DNA from: Halopseudomonas sabulinigri
Lineage (GTDB): Bacteria > Pseudomonadota > Gammaproteobacteria > Pseudomonadales > Pseudomonadaceae
Direction of reading: 5' to 3'
Assembly (NCBI GenBank): GCA_011053055.1
Contig: DRHT01000066.1
Span: forward strand, 1-40,275
Length of the DNA: 40,275 bases
Shown: one piece after another, positions 31,206-38,808 of the stretch
Numbering within the stretch: the stretch's first letter is position 1
Layout: each line of letters starts with the position of its first letter
Translations under genes and position numbers: made by a program
The notes under the pieces: model-generated
The model's database searches: none
Told to the model about the DNA's origin: nothing
What the model saw: the letters and a program-made list of their open reading frames with translations, nothing else

Positions 31206-31718
31206 ATGTCGTCCAGCGATAGCGCAAAACAGCAGTGCGGAGCGCTTTACGTAGCGCATCACAGTTGGCTGCTCGGTTGGCTGCGTTACAAGCTCGGCTG
31301 CATGCACGACGCTGCTGACCTGGCGCAAGATACCTTTGTACGGGTGCTGACTTCTCGCGAGTTGCAGACAGAGCAACAGTTGCAGGAGCCGCGCGCGTTT
31401 TTGCTCACCGTGGCCGGACGACTGGTATCCAACCATTTTCGCCGACGCTCGCTTGAGCACGCTTGGCTGGAGACTTTGGCCGCACTACCGGAGCAACAGG
31501 TGCCCTCGCCAGAAGTGCAGGCCAGTTTGCTGCAGAGCTTGCATGAAATCGATCTCATGCTTGATGGCTTGGCACCACGTGTGCGCCAGGCCTTTCTTCT
31601 GGCGCAACTGGAAGGGCTTACTTACGCAAGGATCGCGGAGCGCTTGGGCATCGGCGTGCGTACGGTCAAACGCTACATGGCGGAGGCATACGAACAATGC
31701 ATCATGCTGAGTCTTTGA
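31206..31718 (+). CDS. FecI-type ECF sigma factor
   Basis: The 170-aa ECF sigma factor has region 2 (HSWLLGWLRYKLGC, AADLAQDTFVRVLTSRE) and region 4 (APRVRQAFLLAQLEGLTYAR, IAERLGIGVRTVKRYMAEAY) both complete. It should direct transcription of the downstream receptor gene once the cell-surface signal passes through FecR. AGGGA lies 4 bases before the ATG. A Fur-controlled promoter is just upstream. The end overlaps the fecR start by 22 bases. The truncated copy at 60-302 is its closest relative here. Confidence 0.93.
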   Translation: MSSSDSAKQQCGALYVAHHSWLLGWLRYKLGCMHDAADLAQDTFVRVLTSRELQTEQQLQEPRAFLLTVAGRLVSNHFRRRSLEHAWLETLAALPEQQVPSPEVQASLLQSLHEIDLMLDGLAPRVRQAFLLAQLEGLTYARIAERLGIGVRTVKRYMAEAYEQCIMLSL

Positions 31719-32692
31719 GCCCGCTGGATAGCAGCGACAAGCTTGATCGCGCCGCAGTGCGGCAGGCAGCAGGCTGGTTGGTGCTGCTGCATGAAGATAG
31801 ACAGAACCCGCAAACGTTGGAAGGGCTCTCGCAATGGCGTGTGGCTGACCCCGAGCATGAACGTGCTTGGCAACGTGCGCAGCTGGTTAACGATAAATTC
31901 GGATTGATTCCAGCCCAGCTTGGACTACCGGTGCTCGGTCATGCGACCGACAGCTCCCGGCGACGGGCAATCAAAGCGTTGGTACTGCTGATGACCTTTG
32001 TACCAGCATCTTACGTAGCGTATCGCAGCACGCCGTGGCGCGAGTGGGCGGCTGATTACGCCACCCGCACGGGTGAGCGGCGCAGCTTGTCATTGAACGA
32101 CGGTACCGAACTTGAACTCAATACCGACACAGCATTGGATGTGCAGTTTGATGCGGTGCAGCGGCTAATCAAGCTGCATCGAGGTGAAGTGTTGATTGAT
32201 ACCGGCGCTGATCCGCGCCGAGCGGATGAATCTTTCCGGCCCTTTTGGGTGCAGACACGCCAAGGTCGTATTCGCGCCTTGGGTACGCGGTTTGTGGTAC
32301 GCCGGGACGATAATATTACCCGCGTGCAGGTATATGACGGTGCGGTTGAAGTGCAGCCCAGGCATACGGCTACGCGCCAGGTTATTCAAGCTGGGCAGCA
32401 ACTGAGCTTCAGCGCGGATGCGGTGCAGTTACCTCGGCCGGTTGATCCACATGGCGCAGATTGGTCTCGTGGCCTCTTGGTGGCGCAGCAGATGCCCTTG
32501 GGTGAATTCACTCGTGAACTGGCACGCTACCGCCCGGGCCTGCTGCGCTGTGATCCGGCGATTGCGGATCTGCGCATCAGCGGCGCCTTTCAGTTGGATA
32601 ACACTGATCAGGTACTGGCTGCCTTGCCGGAGACGTTGCCGGTTAATGTCGTTTACCGCACACGGTTCTGGGTATCGGTAACGGCGACGTAG
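31697..32692 (+). CDS. FecR-type anti-sigma/signal-transfer protein
   Basis: The 331-aa product begins with a DUF4880-type sigma-binding domain (RQAAGWLVLLHEDRQNPQTL, QWRVADPEHERAWQRAQ), crosses the membrane once (KALVLLMTFVPASYVAY) and has a periplasmic FecR domain (ERRSLSLNDGTELELNTDTA, RIRALGTRFVVRR, VQVYDGAVEVQ). The C-terminal region contacts the receptor's signalling domain. It relays ligand binding at the receptor to the sigma factor. It overlaps fecI, with GGAGG 10 bases before the ATG. Confidence 0.93.
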   Translation: MHHAESLSPLDSSDKLDRAAVRQAAGWLVLLHEDRQNPQTLEGLSQWRVADPEHERAWQRAQLVNDKFGLIPAQLGLPVLGHATDSSRRRAIKALVLLMTFVPASYVAYRSTPWREWAADYATRTGERRSLSLNDGTELELNTDTALDVQFDAVQRLIKLHRGEVLIDTGADPRRADESFRPFWVQTRQGRIRALGTRFVVRRDDNITRVQVYDGAVEVQPRHTATRQVIQAGQQLSFSADAVQLPRPVDPHGADWSRGLLVAQQMPLGEFTRELARYRPGLLRCDPAIADLRISGAFQLDNTDQVLAALPETLPVNVVYRTRFWVSVTAT

Positions 32693-32803
32693 TGACCTTC
32701 GCAGCGCCGTCGCAAAAAACTTCGCGGTGATCTGGCCCCTTCTTGAGTCTCGCGTGTCATTCCCATAGACAACTCATTTTTCTCAGTTTCAGGAATCTAC
32801 GGA

Positions 32804-35263
32804 ATGACGCATTACTCGACCCGCCGAAAGGCCGCTCACTCTACGCCGGCAATACTGCCGGTACGCGCCGTGGTGATGGCCATCGCACTGGCCGCAGTAG
32901 CACCGCAGCTGTATGCACAGAGCAGCAACGCGAGTAGCGGCGTTACGCGCCACAGCTATCAGGTAGCGCCTGGCCCGCTGGCTAATGCACTGACTGATTT
33001 TGCCAGCCAGGCGGGCGTCACGGTGCAATTTAAACCAGCCCTGACCGACGACCTGCGTTCGGCTGGCCTATCGGGTGAGTGCAGCGTTAACGAAGGCTTT
33101 GTTCGCTTGCTGCAGGGCAGCGGTTTGAGTGCTGCCGAGCGAGGCAACCGGGTGTATGTGCTAAGCCCAGAAGTGGGCGATGCGGCATTGCTGGAAGCGG
33201 TGACTGTCATGGGTAACCGTAATGGCCGCTCACCCACTGAGTCAGCTGGCAGCATAGTGGCCACCAGCAGCGCCACCGCGACCAAGACCGGCACATCGCT
33301 GATGCGTACCCCACAAGCGGTCAATGTGGTGACCCGTGAAGAGTTGGATGAACACGGTGCGACCAACGTGACCCAAGCCCTTCAATACACGCCGGGACTA
33401 GTGAGCCAGTACGGTAACTCCGACGTGCGGCACGACTGGTTCACTGTGCGGGGTTTTACCCCCGGGCGCTATCTCGATGGCTTGCGGCTTCCTTTCGGCG
33501 TATTGGGTTATGCGCAGCCGAAGATTGCCGCGTATGGGTTGGAGCGGGTCGAGGTGTTCAAGGGCCCTGCCTCGGTGCTGTATGGCCAGAACTCGCCGGG
33601 TGGCATGATCAACATGGTGAGCAAGCGCCCGAGTGCCGATGCCGTCCATGAGGTATATGCCCAGTACGGTAGTTACGATGCTCTGCAGATAGGCTTTGAT
33701 TTGGGTGGCGAGCTGAACGAGAGCGGTAATCTGCTATACCGCCTGGTCGGCCAGTTGGGTGAGGCTGACTCGCGGGTGGATTATCTGAGTGAGGAGCGGC
33801 AGTTCCTTGCGCCGTCGCTGACCTGGATCATCAATGATGTCACCCAGGTTACCTTTCTCGCCCAGTACCAGAATATCGACTCTGATGGCGGCGGTGCGCA
33901 ACCGGCATTGCCTGCGGTAGGCACCCTTTATGGCGGTTCACCCTACGGAAAACTGGACGCCAGCACCTTCATTGGCGAGCCAGGTTACGACTTTTTCAGC
34001 AATGAGCAGCTCATGGCTGGCTACGAGTTTGAGCATCAGCTCAATGACGTCTGGCAGCTACGTCAAAATCTGCGCGTCTCGCGGGTGGATACTTACACCC
34101 AGCGGGTTCAAGCCTACACCCTGGTCGGTAACAATCTGGTGCGCTATGCCTGGGCTTTCCCGGAGGACTCTACCTCTTTCACTGTGGATAACCAGGCCAT
34201 TGCACGCTTTGCTACCGGTGCGGCAGATCACACTTTGCTAGTCGGCTTCGACTATCAGAAAGAAGACGCCACCTACGATGAGCATTTTCAAGGCCTCAGC
34301 GTAAGCCCCATTGATCTGGTCACGCTGGAATACACAGGTGACGCGGTCAAGCCGCCGTTGACCACGCGGCGTGAGCAGGACCGCTATCAGGCTGGCTTGT
34401 ATTTGCAGGAGGAGCTGAATCTGGGCAGCTGGACCTTCAATCTGGGTGGTCGGTACGACATGGCGAAGGCCGAGAGCAAAACCACCGATGTGCTGGCCGG
34501 CACCAGCAACACGGTAGATCAGGATGACGAGGCCTTTACCGGTCGTCTGGGCGTGGTTTATGAGTTCGCCAACGGCATAGCGCCCTATGCCAGCTATTCG
34601 CAATCCTTCGCCCCTACGGCCGGCGTAGATGCGACCGGCAATGCATTGAAGCCCACCGAAGGTGAGCAGTACGAACTGGGTGTTCGCTATCAGCCAGCCT
34701 CCGGAAACGGCTTGTTGGCGCTCTCTGTATATGATCTGACTCAACAAGAAGTGCTCACCCGTGATGCACTCACCAATGTCCGCTCGCAGACCGGTGAAGT
34801 GCGCGTACGCGGGCTGGAGTTGGAAGGCAAAATGGCGCTTGCGCGAGGGCTGGATGCCAGCGTGGCCTATGCTCTGACTGACAGCGAAATTACCAAAGAC
34901 GGCAACCGGGCGATAGAAGGTAATGAGCAGCCCTTTGTTCCGAACAAGCAGGGCAGTGCCTGGCTGAATTATGTATTCCAGAACAGCGCTTTGCGCGGGC
35001 TTGGGCTGGGCGGCGGGGTGCGTTACATCGGCGAGTCTTTCGGCGAGGTGGCCAATAACTTCGAATCGTCCAGCGTCACTTTGTTTGATGCCGCGTTGAG
35101 TTATGACGTGGGCGCTTTGAGTCGGTCGATGGACGGTGCGCAGTTGTCATTGAAAGCCAACAACCTGATGGACAAGGAATACGTATCCTGGTGCATCTCC
35201 TCGACAGGTTGCTTTTACGAAGGGGGCCGGGTGGTTACCGCTGAGGTGAAGTACAACTGGTAA
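32804..35263 (+). CDS. TonB-dependent siderophore receptor with signalling domain (FpvA/FecA type)
   Basis: The 819-aa outer-membrane receptor has a signal peptide (VVMAIALAAVAPQLYAQ), an STN signalling domain (~50-125; YQVAPGPLANALTDFASQAG), a TonB box (EAVTV, ~residue 137), a plug domain (RTPQAVNVVTREELDEHG; YGLERVEVFKGPASVLYGQ) and a 22-strand barrel ending in aromatic W. Extracellular loop cysteines near the end (WCISSTGCFYEGG) resemble ferrichrome-type receptors, so a hydroxamate siderophore is a guess. The STN domain plus the fecI-fecR genes make a complete cell-surface signalling system. No siderophore synthesis genes are nearby, suggesting uptake of foreign siderophores. Confidence 0.94.
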   Translation: MTHYSTRRKAAHSTPAILPVRAVVMAIALAAVAPQLYAQSSNASSGVTRHSYQVAPGPLANALTDFASQAGVTVQFKPALTDDLRSAGLSGECSVNEGFVRLLQGSGLSAAERGNRVYVLSPEVGDAALLEAVTVMGNRNGRSPTESAGSIVATSSATATKTGTSLMRTPQAVNVVTREELDEHGATNVTQALQYTPGLVSQYGNSDVRHDWFTVRGFTPGRYLDGLRLPFGVLGYAQPKIAAYGLERVEVFKGPASVLYGQNSPGGMINMVSKRPSADAVHEVYAQYGSYDALQIGFDLGGELNESGNLLYRLVGQLGEADSRVDYLSEERQFLAPSLTWIINDVTQVTFLAQYQNIDSDGGGAQPALPAVGTLYGGSPYGKLDASTFIGEPGYDFFSNEQLMAGYEFEHQLNDVWQLRQNLRVSRVDTYTQRVQAYTLVGNNLVRYAWAFPEDSTSFTVDNQAIARFATGAADHTLLVGFDYQKEDATYDEHFQGLSVSPIDLVTLEYTGDAVKPPLTTRREQDRYQAGLYLQEELNLGSWTFNLGGRYDMAKAESKTTDVLAGTSNTVDQDDEAFTGRLGVVYEFANGIAPYASYSQSFAPTAGVDATGNALKPTEGEQYELGVRYQPASGNGLLALSVYDLTQQEVLTRDALTNVRSQTGEVRVRGLELEGKMALARGLDASVAYALTDSEITKDGNRAIEGNEQPFVPNKQGSAWLNYVFQNSALRGLGLGGGVRYIGESFGEVANNFESSSVTLFDAALSYDVGALSRSMDGAQLSLKANNLMDKEYVSWCISSTGCFYEGGRVVTAEVKYNW

Positions 35264-35363
35264 AGACGGGTATTGCATCAAGTATCTTCTGATCATTTTT
35301 CTGCCGCACTAAGAGTGGCATGAGTTGACGAGTAGTGGTGCGCTGAGCGAGACGCTCGTTGTT

Positions 35364-35426
35364 GATGGGCTGAGTTATTGGCCCATCTAGTGAAATCCCT
35401 GCGCGCGGGCGATTACGCGCAGGGAT
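35364..35426. terminator. Two hairpins between convergent receptor and DUF1428 genes
   Basis: GATGGGC/GCCCATC (35364-35387) is followed by the stronger ATCCCTGCGCG/CGCGCAGGGAT (35395-35405 with 35416-35426, perfect 11 bp). U-tracts are weak. Both lie between converging genes. Confidence 0.5.
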
Positions 35427-35431
35427 AGTAT

Positions 35432-35755
35432 TTAACTAACAAGGATTATGAAGCCACCAAAAATCATTCGCTTGCCGTCAAAGGGTATCGATTCGGGGCT
35501 CATGTGGTCTTGCGATCTTGGGTCGGCCATCACGAGCGCAAGAATGCGATCACGCTCTTCCCGCGAGGTGTAGCGAATCCAGGAAAACACGACAACTTCA
35601 CCTTTTTCCAGTTTCACGCTCATTGGAAACGAGGTGAGTTTACCCTCCGGCACGTCATCGCCTACCGCTTCAATATATTCCAGCGCGCCATGGCCCATCC
35701 ATACGGTTTTGGCTACTTGAGCGACGCGCCAGTCATCAAGTTTGGCTGTAAGCAA
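35432..35755 (-). pseudogene. DUF1428 (YbaA-like) gene, C-terminal fragment
   Basis: From TAKLDDW onward (about 105 residues) this matches the DUF1428 family: GHGALEYIEAVGDDVPEGK, MSVKLEKGEVVVFSWIRY, DPRSQDHM and PFDGKRMIFGGF. The family's N-terminus (MSYVDGF...) is missing. That piece lies on the same strand at 37689-37748, beyond a 1.95-kb insert. Together the two pieces give 12 + 105 = 117 residues, the length of E. coli YbaA. The gene was therefore split by an insertion and is very probably inactive. Confidence 0.85.
35740..35749 (+). repeat. 10-bp direct repeat, left copy (insert boundary)
   Basis: GTTTGGCTGT occurs here and again at 37704-37713, in the same orientation at the two broken ends of the DUF1428 gene. 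It looks like a target-site duplication around the insert. Confidence 0.75.
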
Positions 35756-35795
35756 CCGGGCATAACACCTGGTCAGTTATAGTCGGCTTCCGGTT

Positions 35796-35912
35796 TTAGT
35801 AAAACGCATCGGAGATCCCGTACTCCCGACACACTCCCTTGGCCAAGCGACCGCCTTCGACCTCTTTCAGGATCTTGACGGCCTGCGGCTCGCTGTACGG
35901 TGATTTCTTTAT
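35796..35912 (-). pseudogene. IS3-family transposase OrfA remnant
   Basis: A 38-residue frame reads KKSPYSEPQAVKILKEVEGG, then RLAKGVCREYGISDAFY and a stop. This is the helix-turn-helix start of IS3-family OrfA (typically KKSRFTEEQIIxxLKEVEGG...VCREYGISDATYY). The start codon has become ATA and the rest of the gene is gone. It marks past insertion-sequence activity inside the insert. Confidence 0.75.
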
Positions 35913-36072
35913 GTCGTTCTCCGTTTGGCCGCAGAACGCTAATTACGAGTGCACCGAATTTAAGGGATGATTATAAGAATAAAGATGTCGATTTAGCGGT
36001 GCTCATACACTCGCTGGTATTGGTGCCATACTTCCCTGTACGTATTCACGTCACAATCAAGGAATCAAACCG

Positions 36073-37683
36073 ATGCCGAATGGCACATTGGGATGGGATC
36101 CGAACAGGTTCCTCGATGATTTTCCAATCGAAGATACCCCCGGTGTAAAGCTTTTGCTTAGCAGTGCTGGCGTGCTTATGGCCGGCGGTGGCGACAATAT
36201 CGACAAGATTCTTGATTCAGACCAGCATTCGCTAGGGGAAAACATCGACAACTTATTCCCCGAAACGACGGGGAACCGTGGCCTTCGAGAGGCCCACACC
36301 AAGGCTTTAAAAGGCGATCTACAGAGTTGTCGCCAGAGAGTTGGTGGCAAGGATGTAGCCTGGGAACTCATCCCTGTGAATACGACGAGAGGCCGGGAAG
36401 TGATCGCGTTAGCCATTGCAATGGATGACGACCAGGACCAGAAGGTTAGCATGGGCGAAATACCCAAGATTGACCGGGCTACGGGCATTCCAGCTCGGTG
36501 GGTGATCCTTGCAAAAGCTGAAGAAATATTCAACCGCCATCCCAGCGCCCAATGGGCCGTTCTTCGGCTTAAAATCGTAGGCATGAGGCGCATCAACCAA
36601 GCCCTGGGCCAGGATCTGGGTGATCACGCGCTCCATCAGGCTGTCGGACGCATCACGCGTTCGCTAGCCGAGGGTGAGAGCATTGGCCGGATAGGGGGCA
36701 ACGAGTTTATCCTACTCATCCGCCATAAAAGTGACGATCATACCGCTGAGCGTATGCAGGCCATGGATCGGTTGTTCGATGAACCACTGAAGGTTGGCCT
36801 GCTGCAGTTCATGCTTCGCCTAAATATGGGCCTTGCCCGCTTTCCCCAAGACGGCTCAACGGCAAAGGATCTGGAGCGGCGGGCCACCATCGCCCTTGAA
36901 CGAACCCGCCGTTCCGGCCTCAGCTACTCGTTATTCACCCTCGCTCAAGAGGACCACGTATTAGCCTATAGCTGGGTGCCGGCCGAAGTCCACCGGGCCC
37001 TTAGTGAGTGCGAGTTTCAACTCTACTACCAGCCTGTGGTTGACACGCGAACCGGGGAAACTGTGTCTACGGAGGCCCTGATCCGCTGGCAACACCCGTG
37101 GCGGGGGATGATCCTGCCCGGACACTTTATTCCAGTGATTGAAGAAATGCAGTTTATCGTCAATCTTGATCTTTGGGTGCTTGAGCGCGCGTGTCATGAA
37201 GCGATGTCCATGGGCAAGCCGGTGGCTGTCAACATTACAGCCAATACCATTGTTGCCCCGGACTTTTTAAACAAGCTGGACAAAGTCTTGATGCGTAGCG
37301 GATTGCCGCCTGGCTGGCTGACCCTGGAGCTTACCGAGAGAGTATTCGGTTCACCGGAAATGATGCTGGAACCTTTAAAGGCAGTACACCAACGCGGGAT
37401 TCAGATTGCGGCCGATGACTTCGGCGTGGGCTATTCGTCGCTGTCTTCCCTTTGGCAATATCCGCTTGATAAGCTCAAACTCGATGGTTCTTTTATCCGC
37501 GCGGCGGCGCTGGATCCACGTGCCCAGAATCTGGTAACCGGTCTTGTGCCATTAGCAAAGACCCTTGGCATTACAATTATTGCAGAATGCGTTGAGACGG
37601 AAGATGAGCGGACCTGGCTGCACGACGCGGGAGTGTTTTTCCAGCAGGGATACTACTTCGCACGACCCACTCCTTTCTCATGA
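36073..37683 (+). CDS. PAS-GGDEF-EAL protein, probable c-di-GMP phosphodiesterase
   Basis: The 536-aa soluble protein has a PAS-like N-terminus (~20-125), a GGDEF domain (~135-290) and an EAL domain (~300-536). The cyclase motif is GGNEF, so the key acidic residue is Asn and the domain is probably inactive or regulatory. The EAL site looks intact: TEALIRWQHP, VNITANT, ELTERVF, ADDFGVGYSSL, KLDGSF, ECVETEDE and QGYYFARPTP. Net activity is therefore likely c-di-GMP breakdown. AAGGA lies 9 bases before the ATG. A possible promoter is TTGGTG-N17-TATTCA at 36020-36048. It is the cargo of the insert that splits the DUF1428 gene. Confidence 0.9.
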   Translation: MPNGTLGWDPNRFLDDFPIEDTPGVKLLLSSAGVLMAGGGDNIDKILDSDQHSLGENIDNLFPETTGNRGLREAHTKALKGDLQSCRQRVGGKDVAWELIPVNTTRGREVIALAIAMDDDQDQKVSMGEIPKIDRATGIPARWVILAKAEEIFNRHPSAQWAVLRLKIVGMRRINQALGQDLGDHALHQAVGRITRSLAEGESIGRIGGNEFILLIRHKSDDHTAERMQAMDRLFDEPLKVGLLQFMLRLNMGLARFPQDGSTAKDLERRATIALERTRRSGLSYSLFTLAQEDHVLAYSWVPAEVHRALSECEFQLYYQPVVDTRTGETVSTEALIRWQHPWRGMILPGHFIPVIEEMQFIVNLDLWVLERACHEAMSMGKPVAVNITANTIVAPDFLNKLDKVLMRSGLPPGWLTLELTERVFGSPEMMLEPLKAVHQRGIQIAADDFGVGYSSLSSLWQYPLDKLKLDGSFIRAAALDPRAQNLVTGLVPLAKTLGITIIAECVETEDERTWLHDAGVFFQQGYYFARPTPFS

Positions 37684-37688
37684 TGAGA

Positions 37689-37748
37689 TCACCTGATGCT
37701 CACGTTTGGCTGTGGCACGCGCACGATAAATCCATCGACATAACTCAT
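37689..37748 (-). pseudogene. DUF1428 gene, N-terminal fragment
   Basis: The frame reads MSYVDGFIVRVPQPNVSIR then TGA. The first 12 residues are the standard DUF1428 start. GGAGG lies 5 bases before the ATG, so the original ribosome-binding site survives. Homology stops at the 10-bp repeat (37704-37713). Relative to the downstream fragment at 35432-35755 the frame is also off by one base (GTGCCACAGCC where a VPTA reading needs one more base), showing decay after the insertion. Confidence 0.8.
37704..37713 (+). repeat. 10-bp direct repeat, right copy (insert boundary)
   Basis: GTTTGGCTGT, identical to 35740-35749, at the point where DUF1428 homology breaks off. Confidence 0.75.
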
Positions 37749-37860
37749 ATTGGCCTCCGATCCGCTAGCGAGTGGGCAGGGTAAAATGGGTCTGTGGTTA
37801 CAGTGGATTCAAGCGGCAAGAATAGTAGAGAACAGGGAAAACAAAAGAGAGGTTAGTATT

Positions 37861-37893
37861 GAGCGATGGCGCTTTAGCCGCGCGCCATCGCTC
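37861..37893 (-). terminator. Strong hairpin after the YgdI/YgdR lipoprotein gene
   Basis: GAGCGATGGCGC pairs perfectly with GCGCCATCGCTC over 12 bp with a 9-base loop, just beyond the stop of the 37902-38120 gene. No U-tract follows. Confidence 0.55.
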
Positions 37894-37901
37894 TGGGATA
37901 A

Positions 37902-38120
37902 TCAGCGCTCTATGACTGACTTCACATCTTCCTGTCGAATGTTGGCTTTGCGGCCTTCGGCGTCTTCGTACTCAACCATGCCAGTGTTGTCGTTCAATTT
38001 AGGTTTATTAGCGGTGGTGATCATCTCGCCGCTATTAGTGGCGATGATGTATTCGCTGGAACACGCCGTCATGGTGATGGCCGCGAATAGTGCAAAGGCG
38101 ACAAGGATTGCATGCTTCAT
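37902..38120 (-). CDS. YgdI/YgdR family lipoprotein
   Basis: The 72-aa product has a lipoprotein signal (VAFALFAAITMTAC, Cys20) and the ~50-residue YgdI/YgdR (DUF903) SH3-like domain: EYIIATNSGEMITTANKPKL, then TGMVEYEDAEG and IRQEDVKSVIER. It is probably in the outer membrane; the family function is unknown. A paralogue lies 239 bases upstream on the same strand, with an independent hairpin between them. Confidence 0.88.
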   Translation of the reverse strand: MKHAILVAFALFAAITMTACSSEYIIATNSGEMITTANKPKLNDNTGMVEYEDAEGRKANIRQEDVKSVIER

Positions 38121-38322
38121 GGTAACGCTCCTGTACGGTTATCAAGCTTTCCTGCTGTTGTGGTTATTACATTTTCAAGAATAGACGTAATTTTCAGAAA
38201 AGCTGCAAGGAGTAATGCGGGATCTGTTTTTTTGAGAGTTGCATGCAAAATCATGCTGAACAACAGAGGGCGTACGTAGGGAGCGGTAGATGAAGCGGGG
38301 GTACGAAAGGGAAGAAAAGAAG

Positions 38323-38352
38323 TTTTGGGCTGGCGCAGTGGCCAGCCCAAAA
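38323..38352 (-). terminator. Terminator hairpin after the second YgdI/YgdR gene
   Basis: TTTTGGGCTGG pairs with CCAGCCCAAAA (11 bp, 8-base loop), 7 bases past the stop. On the minus strand CTTCTTTTCTTCC follows. Confidence 0.7.
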
Positions 38353-38359
38353 TAATAAC

Positions 38360-38578
38360 CTAGCGCTCGATGACTTCTTTAACGTCGTCTTGCTTCATCT
38401 GGTTATCGTAGCCTTGCTCATCTTCGTATTCCATCATCCCGGTATCTTCGTCGATTTCGGGCTTCTCATTGCTTTGGATCATCTGGCCATCTTCAGTGCG
38501 GATGATATGGTCGTTGGAGCAACCAACAACACCCAGCATGGCAATGGCACCCAGTGCGGTAATTTTCCATAGTTTCAT
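38360..38578 (-). CDS. YgdI/YgdR family lipoprotein (paralogue)
   Basis: The 72-aa product has a lipobox (AIAMLGVVGC, Cys20) and the same domain as the downstream copy (DHIIRTEDGQMIQSNEKPEI, TGMMEYEDEQG, MKQDDVKEVIER). The two share length and C-terminal VIER but differ at many positions, so the duplication is old. It is more acidic than its twin. Each gene has its own 3' hairpin, suggesting separate transcripts. Confidence 0.88.
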   Translation of the reverse strand: MKLWKITALGAIAMLGVVGCSNDHIIRTEDGQMIQSNEKPEIDEDTGMMEYEDEQGYDNQMKQDDVKEVIER

Positions 38579-38748
38579 AACGACATCCTCTCACTGTGGT
38601 TTATGCAAAATAGACACATAGATGACCAGCCGATAACGCACAAGGTTCACTTTTTCGCTGAAAATGAAGCTGACTCGTCGACTGGTTCACAAAATAGCGG
38701 AAAGATGTGTATACAAAAGATACAGGATTGGTCGTCCTTAGGAGAAGC

Positions 38749-38783
38749 AAGCCACTGCTAGCTAGTTAGGCTAGCAGTGGCTT
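38749..38783 (-). terminator. Terminator-like hairpin after the alpha/beta hydrolase gene
   Basis: AAGCCACTGCTAGC pairs perfectly with GCTAGCAGTGGCTT over 14 bp with a 7-base loop, 26 bases past the hydrolase stop. The U-tract is weak (GCTTCTCC). Confidence 0.6.
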
Positions 38784-38808
38784 AGGTGGCTTTAGTGACA
38801 AGTAGCGG

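Larger units (their letters stand above)
35750..37703. mobile_element. Inserted segment (~1.95 kb) carrying a GGDEF-EAL gene
   Basis: This segment lies exactly between the two 10-bp repeats that interrupt the DUF1428 gene. It contains an IS3-family orfA remnant (35796-35912) and one complete cargo gene (36073-37683). I could not find clear terminal inverted repeats: the ends AAGCAACCGGGC and GTGAGCATCAGG share only scattered bases. The left end has a short dyad CATAAC/GTTATAG (35760-35783). The transposition mechanism is unknown and no complete transposase is present, so movement would have needed help in trans or a now-deleted gene. Confidence 0.7.

Noticed and set aside
33930-34747. Open frames inside the TonB receptor gene on both strands
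   Set aside because: They are shadows of a clear 819-residue receptor with full domain order.
35900-36148. Small plus-strand frame upstream of the GGDEF-EAL gene
   Set aside because: It overlaps the IS3 remnant and the real gene start and shows no recognisable protein features.
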